DNA of 42,320 nucleotides from Glaciecola sp. UBA2563 (GCA_002340325.1 DDLV01000057.1:1-42320); one strand, 5' to 3'. Counted from the stretch's first letter, positions 27,701-35,383 are shown. The notes: a model not told the origin generated them from the sequence alone. Numbers and translations: made by a program.

Positions 27701-28021
27701 GTCGTATTCAAAAGGAAACTTATCTGCGCTTTCATCCAAGAAAAAATCAAATGGATTAATAACTGTTAAGTCTGCTACGACATCCACAGTGAAACTAAAT
27801 TTGCGAGTCGGTTCTGGGAAAACGACCCGTGCTAGAAAGTTACCAAAGGGATCTTGTTGCCAATTAATAAAATGATTTTCTGGTTCGATTTTTAACGAGT
27901 GACTTACTACGGGAGTTCGAGAATGTGCAGCAGGGCGCAAGCGAAAAATATGCGGAGACATATTAATTGCCCTGTCATATTGATAAGCAGTATGGTGTGT
28001 GATCCCAACACGGATAGTCAT
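24716..28021 (-). CDS. Large transglutaminase-like protein with DUF2126 domain
   Basis: 1101-residue protein leading the operon. Residues 1-270 are a transglutaminase N domain and catalytic core with Cys181 (KSGSCRDSSW), His230 (DLHAWCEVYIPG) and Asp246 (GLDPTSG). The rest is the long DUF2126 module, with LGIELTMGGEPTFVSIDD, FGQGKWYPGEPLPRW, LDGRHTGTGGGNHVTMGG, EFRGFEMPPHAQMS and the C-terminal HPGGRNFTTYPINAFEAEGRR. DUF2126 has glutamine-synthetase-like features in published comparative analyses (recalled, not checked) and may supply a second ligase activity. AGGAAA lies upstream of the ATG. Domain order and length are normal. Confidence 0.93.
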   Translation of the reverse strand: MTIRVGITHHTAYQYDRAINMSPHIFRLRPAAHSRTPVVSHSLKIEPENHFINWQQDPFGNFLARVVFPEPTRKFSFTVDVVADLTVINPFDFFLDESADKFPFEYDKRTLHDVLPYLEKIELSDAVHKLIAKCAPKEPTPTVDFLVAVNKAIYELISYNIRLDPGVQTPDETLKLKSGSCRDSSWLLVQIFRHLGLAARFVSGYLVQLKPDEKNIDGPSGPEEDFTDLHAWCEVYIPGAGWIGLDPTSGLFAGEGHIPLACTPEPSSAAPVTGAIDKCESTLNYSNEVRRLHEPPRVTKPYTDAQWSGIQQLGDVVDKKLDALGIELTMGGEPTFVSIDDMESEQWNTAADGEEKRALAFEIYTRMTNTFTSGGFSHFGQGKWYPGEPLPRWQYAHYWRKDGQALWDNSKLLADPTKSGNATISQVSDLANGLVEKLGLDASVIVQAYEDVIYHLWQEGSLPVEMDVAPEQDELLDAMSRQQFLAKMERGLDKPVGIVIPLTYDENYDGWQSCLWSFRRNHCFLAPGDSPMGYRLPLKRIGSPSFIPDRDPSAIPEKFENMPNKQRGYVGDTSLLTAMCIEIRNGNMCVFMPPLQAFEHYALLLNALETVAATIKVPLVIEGYTPPFDSRVNKFAVTPDPGVIEVNIHPMSNWRSLVNTVTQLYELAKESRLGTEKFMLDGRHTGTGGGNHVTMGGANVLKSPFIRRPDVLRSFITFWQHHPGLSYLFSSLFIGPTSQAPRVDEARDERLYELEIAFSQIPNGEVAQPWIADRLLRHLLTDLTGNTHRSEFCIDKLYSPDSATGRLGLVEFRGFEMPPHAQMSLMQMLFLRTLLAWFWEKPYHRKLKRWGTALHDKFLLPFFVQQDIKDVCEQMQADGYGVRFDWFDPFFEFRFPRVGSRQIGDLKLELFTAIEPWHVLGEEMSTSGTSRFVDSSLERVQLNVTNITEDRYVISCNGRKVPLTYDATGSIAIAGIRFRAWQPPSALHPTIGVHAPLVFDVYDKWSGRSIGGFTYHVSHPGGRNFTTYPINAFEAEGRRIARFWEHGHTPPNLFVPADEAIEDTDMREWQRRQGKEFKIPEDEVPHPEYPFTLDMRRAPNV

Positions 28022-28242
28022 AACGATTTTTTCCTAAACAATCGCTTTCTTCTAAACACAGAAGGTTGAAAAAGCAGTTGACGCATCCTTTGCAGGGCAA
28101 CAACTATAATTATTATTTTTACGCCGAAATACGAATATAAATTTACTGTAGGAAAAACACAAGTCGAACGTGGGATGTGGTGTTTAAATTAACGTTTTGA
28201 AAACGCGAGAGACTTGCTTAAACATTGAGTAAATATTGGGAG

Positions 28243-28262
28243 ATCCTGATTTTCATCAGGAT
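28243..28262. repeat. Perfect short hairpin ATCCTGAT-TTTC-ATCAGGAT
   Basis: An 8-bp perfect stem with a TTTC loop, followed by GACGGAGGTTTTTTATTGGG. The phrase TCAGGATGACGG is reminiscent of short intergenic repeats common in proteobacterial genomes. The downstream TTTTTT starts ten bases after the stem, so termination on the plus strand is doubtful and there is no plus gene to terminate. Confidence 0.6.
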
Positions 28263-28391
28263 GACGGAGGTTTTTTATTGGGATCGCGGTGTGATATTCG
28301 AAGAAATGACATTCTTGATTTCGCGTAATGCTGAACATTTAAGCGATAAAGCGTTTAGCGGAAGGGTATTTGCATTTAAAAGCGTGCGAGC

Positions 28392-28401
28392 ACATGGATG
28401 T
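28392..28401 (+). promoter_or_regulatory. CsrA/RsmE-like motif in hairpin loop (locus 2, first)
   Basis: ACATGGATGT is an exact ACANGGANGT match presented in a 5-bp hairpin with loop TGGA, identical to the second motif of locus 1. Confidence 0.5.
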
Positions 28402-28415
28402 GCGAGTTCGAGCGA

Positions 28416-28425
28416 ACATGGACGT
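28416..28425 (+). promoter_or_regulatory. CsrA/RsmE-like motif in hairpin loop (locus 2, second)
   Basis: ACATGGACGT is an exact ACANGGANGT match, with the stem ACA/CGT-type pairing preserved as AACA-TGGA-CGTT (one G-U-type wobble in RNA). Confidence 0.45.
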
Positions 28426-28537
28426 TGCATAGCGACTTTTAAATGTAAATGTCCTGAAGTTAAAAAGCATCGCTTAAATGTTCAGCATTACGCGAAGGCG
28501 AGAATCTGCACAAACTTCTATAACAGTTACGACGTTC

Positions 28538-28789
28538 TTAAGACTTCAAGCCTCTAGATTCTTGACGTTTCTTATTCTCATGCTCTACCCAAACAAACGT
28601 GAGAAACATCTTCGTGGGAAGTGACATCGCCATTCCAATAGCAACAAAGGCACCGCTTATGATCATGCCTTTTACACCCATAGCATGAATTGCCTCACTG
28701 AATAAATGACAATAAACGCCGATTGCAATAAACGCTATGCCGATTATCATCACCGTTTTCATTATCAACAATACATTTTTGTTCGTCAT
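28538..28789 (-). CDS. Small inner-membrane protein, unknown function
   Basis: 83 residues from the ATG at 28789 (MTNKNVLLIMKTVMIIG), which has AGGTGA nine bases upstream; a GTG at 28801 would add four residues. Two hydrophobic helices are evident (about residues 6-26 and 40-64), followed by a positively charged C-terminal tail (EHENKKRQESRGLKS), suggesting a hairpin in the membrane with a cytoplasmic end. I do not recognise a family with confidence. It is not obviously in an operon with either neighbour. Confidence 0.65.
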   Translation of the reverse strand: MTNKNVLLIMKTVMIIGIAFIAIGVYCHLFSEAIHAMGVKGMIISGAFVAIGMAMSLPTKMFLTFVWVEHENKKRQESRGLKS

Positions 28790-28995
28790 GGTCGCTGTCA
28801 CCTATAGTAGATATCGAAAAAAATTAACACTGGTAGGTAAACTTTAAGTACACTCTTAAGTTATTTTATAAAGTAGCAGGCAAGCGTATTTTTTGCCTTG
28901 ATCTGCGTCAGTCAAGTGATAAATGAACATCGATATCAGGTAAGTGTTTCAGTATTTTGTATCTAGTGAAAATGTGAAGAAATAAAGTTAGGCAC

Positions 28996-29580
28996 TTACA
29001 CCTGGCAATAACAGCCATCAGCTTCGGTCTCGATGATGGAGTGCAGTGAGTGTGAATCTTGAGGTGTTGAAGTCAGTTGATTTTGATCTCGAGACGAAAG
29101 CCATAATGCCAGTTGTTCATCGATCATACCTGAGGTTGAAAAACAGCCTTTTCCTCTTGAATAAGGCCCAAAGTATATCAAGTTTTTCTGTTCATCAAAG
29201 GCGATAACGGTTGGCGTAGATGGGATTATTTCTTTATATGGGTCAATGTCTTCAACATTAATTGATATCGTTGCAAAATTATTATCAATGCCCCATTGAT
29301 CGAGGGATTGCTGATGTGGTTTGGCGAGTAATTCGCAAAAACAGTCACCTTGCGCTATGTGAAAAATATAACCTTCTGGTTGTTTAGTTTGATAAGCTAA
29401 ATCACTAAATTCTTTGAGTCGGTCGAGAAGTTGCGATTCAAAATTGGTGTCCATCGCTGCTTGGTTGAGTTTTAGCTCGGGGTCAAACGCTTTGGCTGTT
29501 TGAGTACCAACCCATATTATCAGTACAGAACAGATTAGGAGCCACAAAAGCACAATAAACCACAGTGTGTTTTGATTCAT
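28996..29580 (-). CDS. Membrane-anchored thioredoxin-like protein (DUF6436-like)
   Basis: 194 residues. One N-terminal membrane anchor (TLWFIVLLWLLICSVLIIWVG), then an extracytoplasmic domain that reads as a degenerate thioredoxin fold: GYIFHIAQGDCFCELLAKPHQ has a CxC where thioredoxins have CxxC, STPTVIAFDEQKNLIYFGPYSRG resembles the cis-proline strand, and GKGCFS plus a terminal GCYCQV supply additional cysteines. The family name is my best recollection and is not certain. A redox or metal-binding role outside the cytoplasm is plausible. Confidence 0.7.
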   Translation of the reverse strand: MNQNTLWFIVLLWLLICSVLIIWVGTQTAKAFDPELKLNQAAMDTNFESQLLDRLKEFSDLAYQTKQPEGYIFHIAQGDCFCELLAKPHQQSLDQWGIDNNFATISINVEDIDPYKEIIPSTPTVIAFDEQKNLIYFGPYSRGKGCFSTSGMIDEQLALWLSSRDQNQLTSTPQDSHSLHSIIETEADGCYCQV

Positions 29581-29679
29581 TTATCTCTACATGGCTCTAA
29601 TACATGCATCACAGTAAAAGTTACAACGACTACAGCTATCTTTACTTTCATTTGTACTTCAAAACGATATTTATAAAAC

Positions 29680-31191
29680 CTATGCAATCTCAAATTGTTG
29701 TAGTTGTTTTCTAAGTTCGCTTGTTAACTGGTTAAGTTGTTCAACCTCTCCTTTAAGAGTTTTGACCTGATCGCGTTCTTCTATAAAAAGGTTGTCCAGT
29801 TGCTGCGTTGACTGATTAATGATTTGAGAAGTTTCTGCTTGTTGGGTTGCAGACTGTGTTACATCGGTTACGTTGCTATTCACTTGGTTGATGCTATTGA
29901 ATACGTTCGACATGTTGCTTGTTGCAGTATGTGAAGAATCCATAGCAAGCTCTACAGTTTTAACACACTCGTTCATATTGTTAACGGAATTCTTAGCGCT
30001 CTCAGTCAATAAAGACGTGATCGATTCTATTTCCTCCGCGCTTTCTTTTGACTTTATGGCGAGGTTTCGGACTTCGTCTGCTACAACAGCGAATCCTCTG
30101 CCGTGTTCCCCTGCCCGAGCTGATTCGATGGCCGCATTTAGTGCAAGCAAATTGGTTTGTTCTGCAATTGTTTTAATAGACTGCATTACATCGCTTATGT
30201 TTTGGCATTTTTCACTCAATTCGCCAATGGCATTTGATGTTGTTTCCAAGGTCACCTTAAGATGAGAGATGCTACCAGAGCTGCTTTCAATGGCCGATCT
30301 TGCATCTTGTGTACTTTGTCTGGCGCCATCGGCTAGCGTATTGGTGTTCTGTGATAGGTCGGCTACACTGGCAATGCTGCTAGTGATACTGCGTATAGAC
30401 TCCGTTATTGCGCTTATTTGCGTATTTTGATTCTCAACTGTTGAGTCTAATGCGAAAGAGGAATTTTGAACTTCATTCGAAATATTCAGAAGTTCGTCAC
30501 CCACTTTTGTGGTGCGAAGGACAAGTGCTTTTACCATTACCATCATATCAGTGAATGCCTTCAGCTCTTCCTTTTCCGTTGCGAAATTTTGGTTGAGGTC
30601 TAGGCGACCGTCGCTTTTGACGATCTGATTAATGGATTGATTGATTTCATTTGCGACGCTAAATTCTTTATTAGCTCTATGTGCCATTACAGACAAAATT
30701 GCACACTCTGTGACAGCGAACGCTGCATGAATAACCAAGAGTAAAAAGGCTGGCTTGGCATCTTCAAAAACCACTATGCCGCCACCATATGTCTGCGCAA
30801 CAAAGCCTGCTACGTGATGAATAGCGATAACAAGGGTTCCTGTTATTATAATTTTCCAATCCCTAAACACGGTTAGGAAGGCAAGCATTACAAATACGGC
30901 AAAATGCATTTCAGTCATTCCCATCGTCTGCTGAATAAGCAAAGCCGCGAGCAGTTGTGTACCAATTGCAACAGCATGTCTACTTACTGCTGATTCTGGC
31001 TGGAGTCGCCCTAAAATAAGGGGAACGCTCGCCACTAATACACCTATGACGAGGCCTAAAACGAGTGTGTCGGTAAAAAAACCGATTGCAATAGACATCG
31101 CCACTTGGAATATAAGGATAAAAGCAAAGAGATTATGATTTCGTATCGCCTCATTGCCGACTGTAGATGAATTGGGTGCGTCAGTTTGCAT
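29680..31191 (-). CDS. Methyl-accepting chemotaxis protein
   Basis: Chemoreceptor of about 503 residues. The N-terminal 200 residues are strongly hydrophobic with about six membrane segments and no large periplasmic sensor domain, so the stimulus is probably sensed in or at the membrane. A short linker leads to a long helical signalling domain with the conserved hairpin tip EQTNLLALNAAIESARAGEHGRGFAVVADEVRNLA, which binds CheA/CheW. No C-terminal CheR-binding pentapeptide is seen. The ATG at 31191 has AAAAGG seven bases upstream; an alternative GTG at 31227 would add 12 residues. Confidence 0.93.
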   Translation of the reverse strand: MQTDAPNSSTVGNEAIRNHNLFAFILIFQVAMSIAIGFFTDTLVLGLVIGVLVASVPLILGRLQPESAVSRHAVAIGTQLLAALLIQQTMGMTEMHFAVFVMLAFLTVFRDWKIIITGTLVIAIHHVAGFVAQTYGGGIVVFEDAKPAFLLLVIHAAFAVTECAILSVMAHRANKEFSVANEINQSINQIVKSDGRLDLNQNFATEKEELKAFTDMMVMVKALVLRTTKVGDELLNISNEVQNSSFALDSTVENQNTQISAITESIRSITSSIASVADLSQNTNTLADGARQSTQDARSAIESSSGSISHLKVTLETTSNAIGELSEKCQNISDVMQSIKTIAEQTNLLALNAAIESARAGEHGRGFAVVADEVRNLAIKSKESAEEIESITSLLTESAKNSVNNMNECVKTVELAMDSSHTATSNMSNVFNSINQVNSNVTDVTQSATQQAETSQIINQSTQQLDNLFIEERDQVKTLKGEVEQLNQLTSELRKQLQQFEIA

Positions 31192-31330
31192 AATTGGCCT
31201 TTTAAACATCTTCCAGATGATATTCACCTGTGAATTTCCGCTAGACCTTCTGTATCGGCTCAGAGAATGTGGGGTTTAGGGTTTGCCTAAAAAAATCGTT
31301 ATTTAAACGTGATGAGTGCTGTAGTAGGGC

Positions 31331-33073
31331 TTAGATGGTGCCGCAGACGACGTTATTACGCCCTTTTTGTTTGGCTAAATACATTGATTCGTCTGCGATT
31401 TTTAGAGCGTCTGTTACGCTAATGTCACCATGGTGAGATATTAAACCAATGCTGAGTGTTACGGCAATTCGTTCGGCACCATCATAAACGTGGCTATCGG
31501 CGATGCTTTTACGTATCCTTTCGCATACAATTTTAGCCTGGACTATGCCAGTAGTACTCATTAGTAATAGAAACTCTTCACCGCCCATCCGGAACAAATA
31601 ATCAGTTTCTCGCATATTATTATTGATGATGTCAACCACATGCTTAAGCACTTTATCGCCAAATAAATGCCCGTATCTATCATTGATTTTCTTGAAGTGG
31701 TCTAAGTCCATCAGCGCCATCGACAATGGTTGGCCACTGCGACCTGTACGTTTCAACTCGGTATTGTAGCTTTGATAAAAAGCACGTCGGTTCAGAGCTC
31801 CAGTAAGCGGATCTTCAATTGATATTCGCTTTAACTTTTCATTTGCTTCTTGCAGTTTCTCAGTTCGTTCTGCGACGATATGTTCGAGTGAATTATTAAG
31901 TTCGTCAATTTCATTTTTAGTTCGAACAGCTTCGGTCACGTCTTGTTGTACACCGACAAAGTTAACGAGCTTACCGTCTCGAAAAATTGGCGTAATGACA
32001 AGGTGATTCCAATACGGTGTTTTGTCTTTTGTATAGTTAAGGAGGGTACAGTCAACTTCTTTCCCATTGTTCAACGCATCCCGTATTTCCTGCACGGTTT
32101 TTTGGTCTGTTTTCTTACCTTGCAAAAACGGCCTTAAGCTTTGGCCTTTTATTTCTGAAGTGGCAAAACCCGTTAGCTCTTCAAACCCTTGGTTAGCGTA
32201 CAAGACGCGTCTCTTTGCATCTGTGACAATGAGACCTAAGTGTGTCGACTCAAATGCACTTGCCATAACGTTTCTTTCATGGTTCAACTGCTCAGCCTTG
32301 GTTACATCCTGAATCAGACCAAATATGGCACTGACGTTACCCTGATTATCAGCAATTGCATTACTTGCAACAATGACATTTCTAACTTCTCCGTCAGGTC
32401 TGACAATTCTTAATCGACCTTGCCACTCTCTGCCAGTCTGCATGACTTGATTGATCGAGTTTTTAGCAAGCGCAAGATCTTCAGTATGATAAAAGTTTAA
32501 TGCTGATGCTAGTTCTGGATGGTATTCATTTCGCGAAACGCCGTGTAATGTAAATACCTCATCAGACCACACTAGCTTGTTTTCTGAGATCCTAAAATAC
32601 CAATGCCCAATTAACGAGATTCCAGTTGCTTTATTCGTTAGTTTCTCAATTTGTTCACGAATTTGCTCATCAAAATGCGTTTGTGAGATGTCTTGTGCGA
32701 CCAAGTAACATGTATCGTTTTGGAGACGACCTGTAAATTGCAAAACAGTAGCGGGTTTTTCGAGTAAGCGAGCTTTAAATGAAATATGACTTTCATTGTT
32801 AGCAATCATGATTTCGATTAGCGCCTGTGCGTTGGCGGCATCATCTTTTTGCAAAAAGTCGTATATGATATGCTCTTGCATTTCAGGCATAGTGTTGCTC
32901 TTCAGCAACGCCCACAGAGCATCCGAAATATTAACAATAGTGCCGTCAGCACTTATCTCACACAGCATCAGCTGAGGAAAATTTAACAAAAATTGGGCTT
33001 CGGATTTTTCCACGATATTACCCGCATCAAACAGTGCCTGCTTCATTAGGCGTATCGACCAAATCAATCTCAT
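31331..33073 (-). CDS. Diguanylate cyclase with three PAS domains, one LOV-like
   Basis: Makes the second messenger cyclic di-GMP. Residues (numbered from a TTG 39 bases further upstream) show PAS domains at about 45-143, 165-272 and 283-395, a short coiled coil (NNSLEHIVAERTEKLQEANEKL), and a GGDEF domain with intact active site GGEEF (510-514) and inhibitory I-site RETD five residues before it. The third PAS closely follows the LOV pattern (GQSLRPFLQGKKTD, LLNYTKDKTPYWNHLVITPI) but has Leu where the flavin-adduct Cys of NCRFLQ should be. No membrane segment is seen, so it is a soluble sensor. The start codon is uncertain (33073 or TTG 33112). Confidence 0.92.
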   Translation of the reverse strand: MRLIWSIRLMKQALFDAGNIVEKSEAQFLLNFPQLMLCEISADGTIVNISDALWALLKSNTMPEMQEHIIYDFLQKDDAANAQALIEIMIANNESHISFKARLLEKPATVLQFTGRLQNDTCYLVAQDISQTHFDEQIREQIEKLTNKATGISLIGHWYFRISENKLVWSDEVFTLHGVSRNEYHPELASALNFYHTEDLALAKNSINQVMQTGREWQGRLRIVRPDGEVRNVIVASNAIADNQGNVSAIFGLIQDVTKAEQLNHERNVMASAFESTHLGLIVTDAKRRVLYANQGFEELTGFATSEIKGQSLRPFLQGKKTDQKTVQEIRDALNNGKEVDCTLLNYTKDKTPYWNHLVITPIFRDGKLVNFVGVQQDVTEAVRTKNEIDELNNSLEHIVAERTEKLQEANEKLKRISIEDPLTGALNRRAFYQSYNTELKRTGRSGQPLSMALMDLDHFKKINDRYGHLFGDKVLKHVVDIINNNMRETDYLFRMGGEEFLLLMSTTGIVQAKIVCERIRKSIADSHVYDGAERIAVTLSIGLISHHGDISVTDALKIADESMYLAKQKGRNNVVCGTI

Positions 33074-33156
33074 AACTTCATTCGCAAACTTCGGACATGC
33101 GCAGCACGACAACGATGAAATTTTTTTGTTTGGCCGAATTATTAAATATAGTTCAA

Positions 33157-33173
33157 TACCACGCTTCGTGGTA
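33157..33173. other. Small perfect hairpin TACCACG-CTT-CGTGGTA
   Basis: A 7-bp stem with a 3-base loop, about 140 bases after the response regulator stop and about 85 before the cyclase start, both on minus. There is no adjacent T-run, so a terminator role is unproven. Confidence 0.35.
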
Positions 33174-33313
33174 GTTGTCGAAACTATTGGGATGAATTAG
33201 AGTCTGCAAAAACCGTACCTACAGTGAGGTTATTCAACATGCTGCCAGCACAGCATTTATTGTGAGGCTCGACCTTAATGAACTCAGTTTGATAAGAAAG
33301 GACATGGAAACGC

Positions 33314-34135
33314 CTAATTTGCTGTTAAGCCGCCATTGTCCAAAAAGGTTTTTATTGTGTCACGGTAGTTTCTACTGACCTTAATCTTTTGATCTTGTTG
33401 TAGGATCAGGAAAAACTCACCTTTGGTGTGTGGTATAACTTTTTCTACGTATTGCAAATTTACAATTGTTGAACGATGGACGCGTTTGAACGTATTGCTG
33501 TCGAGCTGCCCAAGTAGTTCTTTAAGAGTGCTTCGTTTAATGTAAGTCTCACCGTTTGCGTGTAGGCAAACATAATCACCAGCAGCATCTAGCCAAGCAA
33601 TATCACTTTGATCAAGGAGAACAATCTCGTCGCGTTCTTTAATAACGATCTTTCGTTGATTAACATCGTTAGACCAAATAGTGGTAGGCGCTTCGTCTTC
33701 TCGTCCGTTGTGTTTTCGTATTTCGCCAATCGCGCCAATAATGCCAGACTTATTCGATGGCGTCTCTGAACTGGACATGCGTTCTACGGCTCTGCTTATA
33801 GCGCGCTCTATTCGCTCTTGATCAATGGGTTTTACAATATAATCAACTGCATAGAGGTCAAATGCGTCGATGGCATATCGTTCGAAGGCCGTGGTAAAAA
33901 CGATCAATGGTGTTTCGTCATCTTGAAGCCGTTTGACGACACTTAATCCATCAATACCGGGCATTTGAATATCCATAAACATCACATCCGGAGAGTGAGT
34001 AAGCGCGGCATCAATTGCTTCCCTGCCATTTTTACATTCTGCAACGATTTCAACTACACCGGTTTTTTGCAACTTGGATCTTAGCAAACCAAGTGCTAGC
34101 GGTTCATCGTCGACTATTGCGACTCGTAATGCCAT
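33314..34135 (-). CDS. LytTR-family response regulator
   Basis: DNA-binding response regulator of 273 residues. The receiver domain has the acidic pair DDEP at 9-12 and phospho-acceptor Asp55 in VMFMDIQMPGIDG, with later Thr and Lys in FTTAF and YIVKPI. After a linker of about 50 residues comes a LytTR domain (VVLLDQSDIAWLDAAGDYVCLHANGETYIKRSTLKELLGQL, FKRVHRSTIVNLQYV). It is transcribed with the LytS-like kinase eight bases upstream and has an AGAGAG ribosome site. Targets are unknown; LytTR sites in neighbouring promoters were not identified by eye. Confidence 0.94.
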   Translation of the reverse strand: MALRVAIVDDEPLALGLLRSKLQKTGVVEIVAECKNGREAIDAALTHSPDVMFMDIQMPGIDGLSVVKRLQDDETPLIVFTTAFERYAIDAFDLYAVDYIVKPIDQERIERAISRAVERMSSSETPSNKSGIIGAIGEIRKHNGREDEAPTTIWSNDVNQRKIVIKERDEIVLLDQSDIAWLDAAGDYVCLHANGETYIKRSTLKELLGQLDSNTFKRVHRSTIVNLQYVEKVIPHTKGEFFLILQQDQKIKVSRNYRDTIKTFLDNGGLTAN

Positions 34136-34143
34136 AAAACTCT

Positions 34144-35352
34144 CTATGCCGTGCGTTTTTTCGTAATTTGACTACTCTCGTCAAATTCCAAAGGGATAGT
34201 AATTGTGGTTTTTAAACCGCCTAAATTCGATGTACTTAATGCCACGTCAAAACTTCTCCCATACAGGATATTTAGACGTTGATTAGTATTCTTCATACCG
34301 ACGCCGGTATCGAACAAGTCAACGACTGATGATTTGTCGATTGATTTCCCTGGTCCACTATCTTCAATCGTTAACTGTAATTGGTTATTTTTTGAAGCTG
34401 AGCAAATCGATATAGTGCCGCCCAGCTCATTTTTGGATATTGCGTGTTTCATACAATTTTCAATTAACGGCTGTAGCAGTAAGCTCGGAACCAATGCTTG
34501 AAGGGATGCATCGTCTAAATCAAATTTTATTTGCAGTCGATCTTCAAAACGCGTTTTTTCTATGCGTAAATACATCCAGAGCGTATCTATCTCGTGTTCA
34601 AGCGTCACTTTTCCGTCGGGCATATTCTCCAGCGAAAAACGCAAGAAGTGTGAAAGATTGACCGTCATTGTCTGCGCTTTTTCGTTTTCTTGAACTTCGA
34701 CGAGCGCGTTGATCGCATTTAACGTATTGCATAGAAAATGCGGATTCAACTGGTATCGCAGCATCTCAAGTTGCGCATCTTTAGCTGCAGCTTGTGCTTC
34801 CATATGTTTAATCTGAGATTGACGTGCTTTTGCCTCTGCAATCAACATGTCTTTATTTTTTTCTTGCAGCAGGCGGTAATATTGAATGCCGTAAAACAGC
34901 GCGGTCCAACTAATGAAAATGAAAATGCTTGAGAAATACCAGCCACCAAACTCTTGCCATATGTGCGTTTCTTTTGTACTAAATTCAAACACATACATTC
35001 TTCCTATCGTCCACAGCATAGCAATGCCAGCTACCAGTACAATGTTTAATAACGATTTGAGAATTAAGTTAGAGTGCCATAGATAGATGATTGCACGTTG
35101 CAATGCTATGGAAAAGAGCAAACCAAGAAGCGACTGAATTAAAACGGGTACTGTATAAATAATGTTAGGCTGGCTGTACCACAGTGTAAGCGTGAAGAAG
35201 TTTACAATACAAAGAAACCCCCAAAAGGCGACTTGCCAATATCGCATGCTGGCGTAGTTTGCCAAAAAGTTGTTTTGGTCCTGAAGGTTCTGGAACATAA
35301 AATCGCCAGTCAGTTGCGTGAGCGGTGCTCCTTTTTCGCCACTTGTTTTCAT
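34144..35352 (-). CDS. LytS/AlgZ-type sensor histidine kinase
   Basis: Membrane histidine kinase of the His_kinase (PF06580) class, 402 residues. Four membrane helices are visible at about residues 38-58, 66-92, 102-120 and 138-158, then a coiled coil (DMLIAEAKARQSQIKHMEAQAAAKDAQLEMLRYQ), the phosphorylation site QLNPHFLCNTLN (His205) and the ATP-binding N box IENCMKHAI with a G-box DTGVGMKN. No separate periplasmic sensor domain. Partner of the downstream LytTR regulator. It lies about 200 bases after the GH17 gene, so it may or may not be part of the glucan operon. Confidence 0.93.
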   Translation of the reverse strand: MKTSGEKGAPLTQLTGDFMFQNLQDQNNFLANYASMRYWQVAFWGFLCIVNFFTLTLWYSQPNIIYTVPVLIQSLLGLLFSIALQRAIIYLWHSNLILKSLLNIVLVAGIAMLWTIGRMYVFEFSTKETHIWQEFGGWYFSSIFIFISWTALFYGIQYYRLLQEKNKDMLIAEAKARQSQIKHMEAQAAAKDAQLEMLRYQLNPHFLCNTLNAINALVEVQENEKAQTMTVNLSHFLRFSLENMPDGKVTLEHEIDTLWMYLRIEKTRFEDRLQIKFDLDDASLQALVPSLLLQPLIENCMKHAISKNELGGTISICSASKNNQLQLTIEDSGPGKSIDKSSVVDLFDTGVGMKNTNQRLNILYGRSFDVALSTSNLGGLKTTITIPLEFDESSQITKKRTA

Positions 35353-35383
35353 TTTTATAACCTATGCTTCACTTATTATCAAC

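Larger units (their letters stand above)
28322..28494. repeat. Long inverted-repeat element, locus 2, with CsrA/RsmE-type hairpins in the core
   Basis: 173 bases. The outer arms 28322-28347 and 28469-28494 are perfect 26-base inverted complements (they begin CGCGTAATGCTGAAC). A second paired block, ATTTGCATTTAAAAGCG (about 28369-28384) against 28434-28450, has one or two mismatches. The core holds the hairpin GCACA-TGGA-TGTGC (28390-28403) and a second, AACA-TGGA-CGTT (28415-28426), flanked by AGCG boxes at 28381-28384, 28411-28414 and 28431-28434. Core motif and architecture match locus 1 while arm sequences are unrelated. It lies between the small membrane protein gene and the operon leader. 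Confidence 0.87.
28022..28537. other. 516-base intergenic region upstream of the transglutaminase/ATP-grasp operon
   Basis: Holds a presumed promoter for the leftward operon (not resolvable by eye), a small palindrome CGTTTT-G-AAAACG at 28193-28205, a CCTGAT hairpin, and the long inverted-repeat locus 2. A 110-codon frame crossing the repeats on the plus strand has no similarity to known proteins and follows the repeat symmetry, so it is taken as non-coding. Confidence 0.7.

Noticed and set aside
28193..28205. CGTTTT-G-AAAACG as an operator or terminator
   Set aside because: AT-rich and short, with no gene ending or start next to it in the right orientation.
28225..28557. 110-codon plus-strand open frame
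   Set aside because: It runs through the long inverted repeat, its translation has no family resemblance, and there is no convincing ribosome site; the base-pairing explains the sequence better.
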